Part shown: positions 8,282-19,788 of the stretch, piece after piece
How the letters are laid out: every line of letters begins with the position of its first letter
How positions within the stretch are numbered: the first letter of the stretch is position 1
Origin: Croceivirga sp.
GTDB taxonomy: Bacteria > Bacteroidota > Bacteroidia > Flavobacteriales > Flavobacteriaceae
Reading direction: 5' to 3'
Assembly: GCA_028281025.1 (NCBI GenBank)
Contig: JANQKR010000016.1
Span: 124,001-188,000 of the forward strand
DNA: 64,000 nucleotides
The notes under the pieces: generated by a model
What the model saw: the letters and a program-made list of their open reading frames with translations, nothing else
Told to the model about the DNA's origin: nothing
The model's database searches: none
Translations under genes and position numbers: made by a program

Positions 8282-9076
8282 GTGGACCCAGAGACCGATC
8301 TTTTACATCATATCAAGTCATTTGAAGCGCAACTCGAGGACTACCTCCCAGGAAATTCCATAGATTGCGTCATCCTGGGCTATGAAAGCCAACAACTAAA
8401 GGTGCTATTGCTCAAATGGAAAAATGACGGTGTTTGGACCTTACCCGGCGGTTTTATCAAAAAAACAGAGCATTTGGATGATGCCGCACAACGCGTACTC
8501 CGGGAACGTACCGGTCTCAGTTCCGTTTTTGTAAAGCAATTTTACACCTTTGGGAGCAGCCTCCGAAACAAAAATCCTCAAATTGCGAAACCGCTGTACC
8601 ACTTAAAAATGATGGAAGAGCTAAGTCCCAATTTTTTGAAATGGATTACCGATAGATTCATTACCACCGGTTATTTTGCCCTTGTTGACATTAAAAGGAT
8701 ACACCCCAGACCGGATGCATTTAGTGAGGTCTGTGAATGGAAGTCCCTCGATGCATTGCCCAATCTGATCTTAGATCACAAAGCGATTATTACCAAAGCC
8801 CTGGATCACCTAAAAACCCAGTTGAATTATTTGCCCATCGGTATTTCCTTATTGCCCAAGAAGTTCACCATGCAGGATTTGCGAAAACTCTATGAGGCGA
8901 TTCTCGGCAAACCTTTGGAACGCAGTAATTTTCAGCGAAAACTCTTAAAGTTGGGTATTTTGATCCGCCATGAGAAACAAATGACGGGCGCCGCCAACAA
9001 AGCCCCATACCTTTATTCCTTTAGTGAAAAAAAGTACTACGAACTGATCAAAAATGGTATTGGCTTTTATAGCTGA
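8282..9076 (+). CDS. NrtR-type Nudix transcriptional regulator
   Basis: The 264-residue protein has a Nudix fold (about residues 25-150) followed by a winged-helix C-terminus (KFTMQDLRKLYEAILG, then SNFQRKLLKLGIL). This is the architecture of NrtR-family sensors of NAD-related or sugar ligands. The Nudix box is degenerate (GGFIKKTEHLDDAAQRVLRERTGL): it lacks the REUxEE catalytic glutamates, as is usual for regulators of this kind. Translation probably begins at GTG 8282, because no ATG gives a full N-terminus. The divergent GH3 gene and the two shared 17 bp inverted repeats suggest local sugar-responsive control. Related Bacteroidota Nudix regulators act on arabinose genes, but the effector here is unknown. 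Confidence 0.82.
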   Translation: MDPETDLLHHIKSFEAQLEDYLPGNSIDCVILGYESQQLKVLLLKWKNDGVWTLPGGFIKKTEHLDDAAQRVLRERTGLSSVFVKQFYTFGSSLRNKNPQIAKPLYHLKMMEELSPNFLKWITDRFITTGYFALVDIKRIHPRPDAFSEVCEWKSLDALPNLILDHKAIITKALDHLKTQLNYLPIGISLLPKKFTMQDLRKLYEAILGKPLERSNFQRKLLKLGILIRHEKQMTGAANKAPYLYSFSEKKYYELIKNGIGFYS

Positions 9077-9153
9077 CCCATAGTATTTTGGTCTTCCTGG
9101 CCGTAAAACTGATGGATTCCCGGCCAAACCAACCCAATTTCCCCGTTCCCATC

Positions 9154-9177
9154 TTGCTCCCCAACTTTTGGGAGCAA
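9154..9177 (+). terminator. Hairpin between the Nudix regulator and TonB receptor genes
   Basis: TTGCTCCC at 9154-9161 and GGGAGCAA at 9170-9177 form a perfect eight-base stem that can extend inward by two or three pairs. It lies 78 bases after the regulator stop and upstream of the next predicted promoter, so a role in ending the regulator transcript is likely. There is no following T run. Confidence 0.4.
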
Positions 9178-9187
9178 CAGTATACCC

Positions 9188-9217
9188 TTGGGCTATCGCT
9201 TTTAATCCTTACTTTTG
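9188..9217 (+). promoter_or_regulatory. Predicted TonB receptor promoter
   Basis: TTG at 9188-9190, 19 bases, and TACTTTTG at 9210-9217 form a perfect Bacteroidota-type promoter. The ATG at 9226 is eight bases downstream, so the leader would be extremely short. This also argues for the ATG at 9226 rather than the upstream start at 9088. Confidence 0.55.
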
Positions 9218-9225
9218 GCCCTGCT

Positions 9226-11301
9226 ATGAAAGGCCCCTTATTCTTCTCAATGCTTTTGACCTGTTTTCTGACTTTTTCACAGAGTCAACAACGGGATTCC
9301 ATCAATACGTTGGATGAAGTGACCCTGATTGAGGAATTCATTACCAAAAAAGCTGTGGGCATTACGGAATCGTCCAGTTTGGGAGTGGCGGATTTGGAGC
9401 AGTTCAGCCCCATTGATTTTGCAGGGGGATTAAACCAAATTTCTGGATTATATGTGCTTTCCGGTGCCCTGAACACCAACCGCATTACCATTCGTGGTGT
9501 TGGCGCAAGAACCCCATTTGGTACGGATAAGCTCCGTCTTTACTTCAACGGAATCCCGGTAACCAATGGCACAGGGGTTTCCACCATTGAAGCCTATGAT
9601 TTTGAAAATATGGGTCGTATTGAAGTGGTCAAGGGCCCAAAAGGGACCGCTTTGGGTGCCAATCTGGGGGGTGCCATTGTTTTAAATACCAAACCTCCCC
9701 AAGTAGGAAGGACCTTTCTGGGAAATAGCTTCACTTTTGGTTCCTTTACTACTCTAAAGAACAATTTGGCCTTTCGCCATTCCGAAAAAAACTTCAACAT
9801 CAATTTTAGTTACAATCACTTGCAAACTGATGGGTTTCGACAAAACAACAGCTTTGAACGCGATGGTGTTTTGCTCACCTCATCGGTACGATTGAATGAT
9901 AAAGGGAAATTGGATTTTTTAATCAACCATATCGATTATACTGCCAGCATTCCCAGTTCCCTAAATGAAACCGATTTTAGGGAAGACCCAAGGCGTGCGG
10001 CAGCCAACTGGCTTGCTGCCAGGGGATTTGAAGATAATAGGTATACCCTGGCAGGCATCTCCTATAGCCACCGGTTCAATCAAAAGCTAAGGACCACCAA
10101 TAGTATTTTCTACACCTATTTGGACCATTTTGAACCCAGGCCCTTCAACATCCTGGATGAGTTTACCCATGGCTTTGGATTACGATCGGTAACGGAGGGA
10201 AAATTGTTCAAAGGCGATTTCACCTTTGGTGGGGAACTGTACAGGGACGAGTACAACTGGCAGACTTTTGTAAATGAGTTCCGAGATAATGATGGCAATG
10301 GAAGTTTGCAGGGGGAACGACTTAGTGAAAACAAGGAATTCCGCTCCCAATTGAACCTTTTTGGAGGATATACCTTTCCTATTGCCAACAGACTACAGGC
10401 ACAAGTGGGCCTTAATTTCAACAAAACGGATTATGATTTCAGGGATTTGTTCAACTCCGGTGAAGAAAACACTTCTGCACAACGGGATTTTGACCCGATT
10501 CTATTACCAAGTTTTGGTGTCGCGTACGAGGTGGGCTATGGTCGGTTCTTTGCCAATGCAAGTAGGGGGTTTTCCAATCCTGGTCTGGAGGAAACCTTAA
10601 CTCCGGATGGCGTTATCAATCCAACCATAGAACAAGAAAAGGGATGGAGCTATGAACTTGGAAGTATTCTTGCGCTATGGAACAAAAAACTGAATTTGGG
10701 AATTTCCCTATACCAGATGGATATTACGGATCTGTTGGTTGCGGAGCGGATCGATGAAGACTTATTTATAGGACGAAATGCCGGTGAGACCAAACATCAA
10801 GGCATTGAATTGGATGCTTCCTACAGCGGTAACCTTGCCCAAAATTGGTACGTAATCCCACGAATCAGCTACAGCTATAGCAACCATACGTTCGTGGATT
10901 TTTTGGATGGGGACAATGACTTTTCGGGGAATAACCTGGCCGGTGTACCGAGACATCGGATCAATTCCGGTATCACCATTAGAAATGCCAGTGGCATTGT
11001 ATTTAACCTTACCCACCAATTTGTGGATGAAATCCCTTTAACTGATGCCAATACCTTTTTTAGCGAATCCTTTAATGTCTTCAATGCCCAACTCCGTTAT
11101 CGTACCGAGGTTTTGGATAAATTCCATATTGGATTGAATGCTGGCGTAAACAACCTTTTCAACACCAACTTTGCCCAGTCCGTTTTGGTGAACGCCGTCG
11201 GTTTTGGTGGCAACCAACCACGATTTTTCTTCCCAGGAAACGGAATCAACTACTTTGCCGGGGTCCAATTGCAATATCGTTTCAGGAATTCGATTGATTA
11301 A
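9226..11301 (+). CDS. TonB-dependent outer membrane receptor
   Basis: This outer membrane transporter imports a scarce ligand using the proton motive force through TonB. The protein of about 691 residues has a signal peptide (MKGPLFFSMLLTCFLTFSQS), a plug domain (LNQISGLYVLSG, RITIRGVGARTPFG, MGRIEVVKGPKGTALGANLG) and a 22-strand-type barrel ending in the aromatic YFAGVQLQYRF. There is no carboxypeptidase-like N-terminal extension and no SusD partner nearby, so it resembles siderophore or metal receptors more than SusC glycan transporters. The frame is open 46 codons upstream to 9088, but the signal peptide and promoter support 9226. The ligand cannot be read from sequence. Confidence 0.9.
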   Translation: MKGPLFFSMLLTCFLTFSQSQQRDSINTLDEVTLIEEFITKKAVGITESSSLGVADLEQFSPIDFAGGLNQISGLYVLSGALNTNRITIRGVGARTPFGTDKLRLYFNGIPVTNGTGVSTIEAYDFENMGRIEVVKGPKGTALGANLGGAIVLNTKPPQVGRTFLGNSFTFGSFTTLKNNLAFRHSEKNFNINFSYNHLQTDGFRQNNSFERDGVLLTSSVRLNDKGKLDFLINHIDYTASIPSSLNETDFREDPRRAAANWLAARGFEDNRYTLAGISYSHRFNQKLRTTNSIFYTYLDHFEPRPFNILDEFTHGFGLRSVTEGKLFKGDFTFGGELYRDEYNWQTFVNEFRDNDGNGSLQGERLSENKEFRSQLNLFGGYTFPIANRLQAQVGLNFNKTDYDFRDLFNSGEENTSAQRDFDPILLPSFGVAYEVGYGRFFANASRGFSNPGLEETLTPDGVINPTIEQEKGWSYELGSILALWNKKLNLGISLYQMDITDLLVAERIDEDLFIGRNAGETKHQGIELDASYSGNLAQNWYVIPRISYSYSNHTFVDFLDGDNDFSGNNLAGVPRHRINSGITIRNASGIVFNLTHQFVDEIPLTDANTFFSESFNVFNAQLRYRTEVLDKFHIGLNAGVNNLFNTNFAQSVLVNAVGFGGNQPRFFFPGNGINYFAGVQLQYRFRNSID

Positions 11302-11324
11302 GCCAGCCGAACACCTTAATTTTA
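11294..11324 (+). promoter_or_regulatory. Predicted promoter of the kinase/PLP-lyase fusion
   Basis: TTG at 11294-11296, 20 bases, and TAATTTTA at 11317-11324 match the Bacteroidota consensus except for the last base. The start codon is 43 bases downstream. Confidence 0.4.
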
Positions 11325-11367
11325 GCCTACTACACGAGAACTCAAAAACGGTAGCGTATACCTAAGA

Positions 11368-13650
11368 ATGGAATTTATGAGCATTACAGCGGTTCTTCAA
11401 GAAGGGTTCGGGCTAAAGGAGGTCACGGTAAAACCGTTATATGGTTACGCCAACAAAAACTATCTGGTAGATTCTTCCCAAGGGAAGTATATTTTTAAAA
11501 CCTATTCCAACTATAAAGGTCTTTTGGAAGTTCTTGAAGCCGAAAATCAATTGCTACTTCACCTTCAATCCAAAGGAATTCAGGAAATTCCCAAACCTAT
11601 TCCCTTTGTGGATGGCTCCTTCCTAAAAGTTTTAACGATTGGGGAACAGTCCAATCTTTGCCGGTTATTGACCTTTGTTGAAGGTACTTTTATGGGGGAC
11701 GCCCCCCTTAATTCCGGTATCATTTGTTCTTTGGGACACTATGCGGGTCAATTGGACGGAGCTTTGTTGGATTTTGACCATGTGGCACTCCGGGCCCGGA
11801 CATGGGAATGGGATTTGCAATCCGTTCAGCTCAATAAGAAGTATTTGGCTGCCATTGCTTCCCCCAAAAAGCGCAATTTGGTCTCCTACTTTTTTCAACA
11901 ATACGAATACTGGGTATTGCCCCTACTGCCCCAACTTCGGAAGGCTACCATTCACAATGATTTAAATGAATGGAATATCCTTGTTCAGGGAAACGGAGTT
12001 TTTGGCGTTATTGATTTTGGGGACTGTGCCCATTCACAACTCATCAACGAGGTGGCCATAATGGCAACCTATGTTTTCTATGCCAGTGAAGAACCGTTGC
12101 AGTGGGCCGAACCCTTATTGGGGTCCTATCATAGCGTCCTCCCCTTGGAGGAAAAGGAGATTTCCCTGCTCTACTACCTTATTGCCATGCGTTTATGTAC
12201 CAGCGTCTGCAATTCTGCCCACGCTGCCACCAATGATCCCAACAACGCCTATGCTTCGGTCAGCGAGGAAAAGGCCTGGACCCTGTTGTACAAATGGCTT
12301 GAAATTGGCGCGATAAAGGCCGAAAACTCCTTCCGGAGGGCGGTTGGACTTCCCAAAAAAGATACACCCTCCATGGCGCAGGCCCTGGCAGATCGAAAAA
12401 AACACCTGAGCACTATTCTTTCCATTAGCTATAAAAAGCCCATTTTTATGCAGCGAGCTGCATTCCAATACATGTTTGATCATCAGGGGAATTCGTTCTT
12501 GGATGCTTACAACAACATTCCCCATGTGGGGCATCAACATCCTATGGTCGTAGAAGCTGGGCAACGTCAAATGGGCAAATTGAATACCAACACAAGGTAT
12601 TTGTATGACCTATTGCCAGCCTATGCGGAACGTTTACTGGCCAAGTTCCCCAAATCCCTGAACAAAGTATTTTTGGTGAACTCGGGCAGCGCAGCCAGTG
12701 ATTTGGCCATTCGGTTGGCAAAAGCCCATACCGGGCTTCAAAACCTCCTGGTGATGGAACATGGGTATCATGGGAACACCCAAATAGGTATCAATATCAG
12801 TGACTATAAATTCAATCATCCAAAAGGTCAGGGGCAGTCGTCCCATATCCATAAAACCATTTTGCCGGATACCTATCGGGGGCAATACCATAAAAACGAT
12901 GGAACTGCGGGAAAGGCCTATGCAAATGAGGCAATCCACAACATTAAAAGCCTTTCGCAACCTTTGGCCGCGTTTATTTCGGAACCCATAGTGGGTTGCG
13001 GAGGTCAGGTCCCTTTGGCAAAGGGTTATTTAAGTCCCCTTTATGGCGCCATTCGAGAACAGGGAGGTGTTTGTATCAGCGACGAGGTGCAAACGGGATT
13101 TGGCAGACTGGGGGATGTTTTCTGGGGTTTTGAACAGCAAGATGTGGTCCCGGATATTGTAGTATTGGGGAAACCCATGGGCAACGGACACCCCATAGGG
13201 GCCGTAGTGACCACAGCCGAAATTGCCGCCTCTTTTGAAAAAGGGGTTGAATTTTTTAGCTCCTTTGGCGGTAATCCGGTTTCCTGTGCCATCGGCATGG
13301 CCGTTTTAGACGTTATGGAACAGGAAAAACTACAGGAAAATGCCTTGAAAGTGGGTAACCATTATATGGCTCTACTAAAAGAACTGGGAAAGGAATACCC
13401 CTGTATTGGTGATGTACGGGGATCGGGGCTTTTTATTGGTATGGATATGGTCCGGGAAGGCTCCACGGAAGCCGATACCTCCTTGGCGCAACATGTAAAA
13501 AATGTCCTTCGGGAGCAATATATCCTGGTAAGTACGGACGGTCCCTATGACAACGTCATTAAAAGCAAACCCCCGCTGTGCTTTACCAAAGCCAATGCGG
13601 AGAAAGTAGTGGACCGGATCCGGGAAATTTTAAAAGGATATAAAGCTTAG
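11368..13650 (+). CDS. APH-type kinase fused to class III aminotransferase-fold lyase
   Basis: This is a 760-residue two-domain enzyme. Residues about 1-310 form an aminoglycoside-phosphotransferase/choline-kinase fold, with catalytic Asp198 in [13 protein letters not shown] and the metal-binding Asp in GVIDFGD. Residues about 350-760 are a class III PLP aminotransferase fold, with [10 protein letters not shown] and the PLP lysine Lys602 in [11 protein letters not shown]. In animals, related separate enzymes phosphorylate hydroxylysine or ethanolamine and then remove ammonia and phosphate by a PLP phospho-lyase. Such bacterial fusions helped predict that pair. A two-step amino-alcohol breakdown in one polypeptide is the best inference. 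Longer bacterial versions carry an M23 peptidase domain between the halves; none is visible here. Substrate unknown. Confidence 0.85.
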   Translation: MEFMSITAVLQEGFGLKEVTVKPLYGYANKNYLVDSSQGKYIFKTYSNYKGLLEVLEAENQLLLHLQSKGIQEIPKPIPFVDGSFLKVLTIGEQSNLCRLLTFVEGTFMGDAPLNSGIICSLGHYAGQLDGALLDFDHVALRARTWEWDLQSVQLNKKYLAAIASPKKRNLVSYFFQQYEYWVLPLLPQLRKATIHNDLNEWNILVQGNGVFGVIDFGDCAHSQLINEVAIMATYVFYASEEPLQWAEPLLGSYHSVLPLEEKEISLLYYLIAMRLCTSVCNSAHAATNDPNNAYASVSEEKAWTLLYKWLEIGAIKAENSFRRAVGLPKKDTPSMAQALADRKKHLSTILSISYKKPIFMQRAAFQYMFDHQGNSFLDAYNNIPHVGHQHPMVVEAGQRQMGKLNTNTRYLYDLLPAYAERLLAKFPKSLNKVFLVNSGSAASDLAIRLAKAHTGLQNLLVMEHGYHGNTQIGINISDYKFNHPKGQGQSSHIHKTILPDTYRGQYHKNDGTAGKAYANEAIHNIKSLSQPLAAFISEPIVGCGGQVPLAKGYLSPLYGAIREQGGVCISDEVQTGFGRLGDVFWGFEQQDVVPDIVVLGKPMGNGHPIGAVVTTAEIAASFEKGVEFFSSFGGNPVSCAIGMAVLDVMEQEKLQENALKVGNHYMALLKELGKEYPCIGDVRGSGLFIGMDMVREGSTEADTSLAQHVKNVLREQYILVSTDGPYDNVIKSKPPLCFTKANAEKVVDRIREILKGYKA

Positions 13651-13708
13651 CGGAATCCCGATCATTTCATATTTTTAAGGTTCGACAACCCAATAAATAA
13701 CATTTTTA

Positions 13709-15172
13709 ATGAAAAAAATCACCTTGCTATGCTTGGTAGCCAGCATAGTGCTTTCCTGTAAAAACAATTCCAACAATCCCAAAAGTGAGGCCCCAGAACC
13801 CAAAGGAGTGGAAAATGTTGCCTATAAATGGGGAGGGATGGCTTTGGAAGCCACGGCTCTGGACACGGAACGATTTAACCCCAGACCTACGATTACATCG
13901 CGTTATTTAGGACTCATATTTACTGCTGTTTTTGACGCTTGGTCCCGTTTTGATGAAAAAGCGACCCCTGTTTATCTGAATGGTGTGGAACGCCGACCAT
14001 TGGACGAAATGACCTTGAAGAACAAGGAAATTGCCATTAGTTATGCGGCACTGCGCACCATGAACGAGTATTACTATACGGACAGTGCATTATTTGAAAA
14101 ATTCATGAAAGAAGAACTGGGATTGGATCCCATGGATACGTCATTGGACCCGACTACTCCGGTTGGTATTGGAAATCTTGCCGCTAAAGCGGTCATTGAA
14201 GCGCGCAAAGGGGATGGCGCCAATCAATATGGGGAAGAGGAAGGTTCCAATGGGGAGGCCTATTTTAATTATGTGGGTTATGAGCCCGTAAATTCCGCAG
14301 ATAAAAACGTGGACATCAACCGTTGGCAGCCCAAGTATTTTTCAGATGGACAAGGCGGCAAGTTCGCCCCTGGATGCCTTACCCCCTTTTGGGACAAAGT
14401 GAAGCCCATTGCTTTGAAATCCGGTGACCAATTTAGACCCGGACCACCTCCTTTGGTCGGTTCGGAACAATTGAAAAACGAAGTTGCGGAAGTAGTGGAA
14501 CTACAGGCCAATTTGACCGATGAGGAAAAGGCTTTGGTGGAGTTTATGCGGGACGGTCCAAAATCCGTTCAACAAGCGGGGCACTGGTTAAAATTTGCGC
14601 AGGATGTATCCCGAAGGGACAATCATGTCCTAGACCAGGATGTAAAGATGTATTTCTACAATCAGGTCGTCGCAATGGATGCCTTTATTGCCTCCTGGGA
14701 TTCAAAAATGTTTTATGATTATGCCAGGCCCTATGCCCTTGTGCATGAATATTATGGAGGTAAGACCATCACCGGTTGGGGTGGCCCCGGAAAGGGGATG
14801 ATAGAAATGGACGGCAACCAGTGGCGGCCGTATTCCCCGGATGTTTTTCTATGTCCTCCTTTTCCCAGTTATACATCGGGCCATAGTACCATTAGTGGAG
14901 GCTGTGGTGAGGCGTTAAAACTATGGACGGGCAGTGATGAATTTGGAGAAGAAGTCGAATTGGTTGCCGGTGCCCTCACACATCCAAACCACCCTGGGGA
15001 TACCGTAACCTTAAAATTCCCAACTTTTACAAAAACCGCTGAAATGGCCGGAATATCCAGGGTTATGGGAGGTTACCATGTTCAGGCCGATAATGTTGCC
15101 GGATTGCAATTGGGACGTGATGTTGCCCATGAGGTCTGGAAGTTTTATACGAAACATATTGGTGATGAGTAA
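13709..15172 (+). CDS. Vanadium-dependent haloperoxidase-like lipoprotein
   Basis: The 487-residue lipoprotein (lipobox VLSC, Cys17) belongs to the PAP2/vanadium haloperoxidase superfamily. The vanadate pocket is recognisable: Lys and Arg-Pro in DSKMFYDYARPYA, the SGHST motif with the acid-base histidine in PPFPSYTSGHST, and SRVMGGYH with the metal-ligating histidine before LGRDVA. Such proteins may oxidise halides with peroxide or act as phosphatases; sequence alone does not decide. The peroxide-removing enzyme KatG is encoded nearby, convergent. The VOC gene that follows overlaps its end by eight bases, suggesting co-expression. Confidence 0.85.
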   Translation: MKKITLLCLVASIVLSCKNNSNNPKSEAPEPKGVENVAYKWGGMALEATALDTERFNPRPTITSRYLGLIFTAVFDAWSRFDEKATPVYLNGVERRPLDEMTLKNKEIAISYAALRTMNEYYYTDSALFEKFMKEELGLDPMDTSLDPTTPVGIGNLAAKAVIEARKGDGANQYGEEEGSNGEAYFNYVGYEPVNSADKNVDINRWQPKYFSDGQGGKFAPGCLTPFWDKVKPIALKSGDQFRPGPPPLVGSEQLKNEVAEVVELQANLTDEEKALVEFMRDGPKSVQQAGHWLKFAQDVSRRDNHVLDQDVKMYFYNQVVAMDAFIASWDSKMFYDYARPYALVHEYYGGKTITGWGGPGKGMIEMDGNQWRPYSPDVFLCPPFPSYTSGHSTISGGCGEALKLWTGSDEFGEEVELVAGALTHPNHPGDTVTLKFPTFTKTAEMAGISRVMGGYHVQADNVAGLQLGRDVAHEVWKFYTKHIGDE

Positions 15173-15509
15173 AAACACCCCTATCAACTATGTGGAGTTT
15201 AAGGCCAAAAACCTTGAAGAAATCAAAACCTTTTATGGGGAAGCCTTTGGATGGGAATTTACGGATTATGGCCCAACCTATACGGCTTTTTCAGAAAGTG
15301 GCGTGGAAGGTGGTTTTGAACTGAGCGAAAAACCCGTTGTAAACGGGGCACTTGTGGTGTTGCACCACGAAAATCTGGAAGCCATCAAAGAAAAAGTGAT
15401 GGGTTTGGGTGCTCAGATCGCCGTGGATATCTTCTCGTTTCCTGGGGGCAGACGTTTTCATTTTCTGGATCCCTCTGGAAATGAGTTGGCCATTTGGACC
15501 GAAATCTAA
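15165..15509 (+). CDS. VOC (glyoxalase/bleomycin-resistance fold) protein
   Basis: The 114-residue single-module VOC protein starts MSKNTPINYVEFKAKNLEEI and ends FHFLDPSGNELAIWTEI. The paired beta-alpha-beta-beta-beta pattern with FYGEAFGWEFTDYG is typical of this fold, which often binds a divalent metal and a small organic ligand. The ATG at 15165 is the family-typical start, since upstream codons in frame lie inside the haloperoxidase gene. The eight-base overlap with that gene implies translational coupling. The substrate is not predictable. Confidence 0.85.
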   Translation: MSKNTPINYVEFKAKNLEEIKTFYGEAFGWEFTDYGPTYTAFSESGVEGGFELSEKPVVNGALVVLHHENLEAIKEKVMGLGAQIAVDIFSFPGGRRFHFLDPSGNELAIWTEI

Positions 15510-15518
15510 TTAGGATTC

Positions 15519-15648
15519 GTCCATTTGAGTGTCCCGAATGAAACTTCGGGAGGTATCGAGAATACGAATTTTAGGCAAAAACCTCGTTCTCGATACTTTT
15601 TCTTGACTTCGACTACGCTCAGTCCGACAAAAAAACTCGAACTGACGG
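15519..15648. repeat. Flavobacterial dispersed inverted repeat, copy 1
   Basis: The outer arms (GTCCATTTGAGT on the left, ACTCGAACTGACGG on the right) and the inner arms (TATCGAGAA and TTCTCGATA) form a long imperfect inverted repeat. Between them lies TTCGACTACGCTCAGT, a sequence I recall from dispersed repeats in Flavobacteriaceae. A second element with the same plan lies at 38411-38559. It sits in the gap between two convergent transcripts and codes for nothing convincing. Confidence 0.7.
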
Positions 15649-15690
15649 TTTTTGTAATTATAAAGACTCCATGCATTACATTCGAAAAAT

Positions 15691-15720
15691 AAAAAGCGTC
15701 CGCCTAAGGCGGACGCTTTT
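15691..15720. terminator. Strong bidirectional terminator between the VOC gene and katG
   Basis: AAAAGCGTCCGCC at 15692-15704 pairs perfectly with GGCGGACGCTTTT at 15708-15720 around a TAA loop. The stem has 13 pairs with A/T runs on both sides, so it can stop the plus-strand VOC transcript and the minus-strand katG transcript. Confidence 0.85.
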
Positions 15721-15750
15721 ACACTCTCTAATCCATAGCAAAGATTAGTT

Positions 15751-17937
<2,187 letters not shown>

Positions 17938-18112
17938 TTAGGTTTTTATCCGGTTCTAAAAGTAGTGCTCCCTGTGCTAAAATTACTAAAGAACTTATCT
18001 ATTTGTGTTATGCAATTATTACTATTGACTATGATACGTACAAGGAACCATTGATTTTGACTATTTTACCCCTCTGCTCCATATTCATACCTTTTAGGGC
18101 ATTTGAAATCCA

Positions 18113-19600
18113 ATGAAAAAATACATCCCAATACTTGTCATTTTATCCATTATCAAACTCCTGATCCAATGGTTTGGAAATCGCAACTATGGCTTCCATC
18201 GTGACGAATTGCTCCACCTATCGGTCAGTGAGCATTTGGATTGGGGATTTATGGAATTTCCACCAATGATTGGGGCAATCGGAAAATTGTCTTACCTCTT
18301 ATTCGATTATTCCCTCTTGGGGGCTCGACTTTTTCCAACACTTGCCGGCGTGGGCATTCTGATCATATGTTGTCTTCTGGCAAAGGAATTTGGTGGTAAA
18401 TCCAAAGCCATCTTCCTTGCCGGGATATGTATTCTGGCCTTTCTTCCTTTTTATCGAAACCATACCTTGTTTCAACCTGTTGCTTTTGACCAATTGTTCT
18501 GGACACTGGGGTTTTACTTTGTTGTAAAATACATGAACGCCCAAGATAAAAAGTACCTCCTTCTTTTGGGAATGGCCCTTGGTTTGGGGTTACTCACAAA
18601 ATACACCATTTTGGTATGGGCCTTTGGACTCTGTATCGGCTTCATTTTTTATCAAAAAGGAAGCCTGTTCAAAAACAAATGGCTTTACATTTCGGCACTG
18701 ATTTCATTCCTGATCTTCTTACCCAATGTGATTTGGCAAGCACAAAACAATTTTCCCCTTTTAAAGCATTTGCAAGCCTTAAGTGACAATCAACTGGAAG
18801 AAATTAGCCCGATGGCATTTGGGCTGGAACAGTTAAACTTTCCGTTTACCCTAATGGTAAGCCTTTTTGGGGTGGTCGCTTTTTTCATGGATAAAAACCT
18901 AAAGAAATATCGAACCATTGGCGTGGCCACCCTAGTCATCTTCTGTACCCTATGGCTACTCAAGTCCAAGGCATATTATGTATTTGCCATTTATCCGGTT
19001 CTCTTTGCCGGGGGAGCGGTCAAAATAGAATCCTTGCTATCAAAAAAACCTTCGCTTACCTATGTTGTGGCCCTGGTTGTGTTGTTGCCCTCGGTGTATT
19101 TTATTCCCGAAGCAACACCCATTTTGCCCATAGAGGACTATGTAACCTATGCGGGACTTGAAGAGAAAAAGGGAAGGATTGAATTGAAAGGGGATTATGC
19201 CGATATGTTCGGATGGGAAGAACAGGTAAAATTGGTGGATAGTGTTTATCGATCCTTACCCAATAAAGAAAAAGGCAACTGCGTCCTATGGGCGGAAAAT
19301 TATGGTGAGGCCGGGGCCCTTAAAATTTTGGGCAAGAAATATGATCTCCCCAATCCCATAAGTAGGCATGGGAGTTTTTGGTTATGGGGCCCCGGCAATA
19401 CAAATGCGGCCGTTTGGATCAGTATTGGCAATGAAAAGTCCTCCGTGGAACATGTTTTTGAAGAAGTTGAACTGGTCAAAGTGATAACACACAAGTATGC
19501 CATTGGTGAGGAAAACGGAATCCCGTTGTACATCTGCAGAAAACCCAAGGTTGCCATTGACAAATGGTGGAAAGATTATGAAGCGTATATATTTGATTGA
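18113..19600 (+). CDS. GT39/PMT-like glycosyltransferase, membrane protein
   Basis: The 495-residue membrane protein has about nine to eleven hydrophobic segments in its first two thirds and a soluble C-terminal tail. The early loop GNRNYGFHRDELLHLSVSEH, with the acidic HRDE motif, and the later FEFPPMIGAIG-type region fit the ArnT/PMT_2 (GT39, DUF2029-like) group. Members transfer sugars from polyprenyl-phosphate carriers to lipids or proteins on the outer face of the inner membrane. Donor and acceptor are not predictable. It is preceded by a 187-base gap to katG, whose start is divergent. Confidence 0.8.
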   Translation: MKKYIPILVILSIIKLLIQWFGNRNYGFHRDELLHLSVSEHLDWGFMEFPPMIGAIGKLSYLLFDYSLLGARLFPTLAGVGILIICCLLAKEFGGKSKAIFLAGICILAFLPFYRNHTLFQPVAFDQLFWTLGFYFVVKYMNAQDKKYLLLLGMALGLGLLTKYTILVWAFGLCIGFIFYQKGSLFKNKWLYISALISFLIFLPNVIWQAQNNFPLLKHLQALSDNQLEEISPMAFGLEQLNFPFTLMVSLFGVVAFFMDKNLKKYRTIGVATLVIFCTLWLLKSKAYYVFAIYPVLFAGGAVKIESLLSKKPSLTYVVALVVLLPSVYFIPEATPILPIEDYVTYAGLEEKKGRIELKGDYADMFGWEEQVKLVDSVYRSLPNKEKGNCVLWAENYGEAGALKILGKKYDLPNPISRHGSFWLWGPGNTNAAVWISIGNEKSSVEHVFEEVELVKVITHKYAIGEENGIPLYICRKPKVAIDKWWKDYEAYIFD

Positions 19601-19788
19601 AATGAAAAACGTGATATCAAATTGGAGCGGACCACAATTCCCCAATGTTGGGCACCAACCCATGGTATAACATTACACAACCTTCACCTGGAGCGGGAAG
19701 TTCACTTTTTACCACTCCTTTATTTCCAGTTCACCCTTAAAACTGTAACAATACACCCTAATTTTAATCCTTAGGAAAAACAATACCA

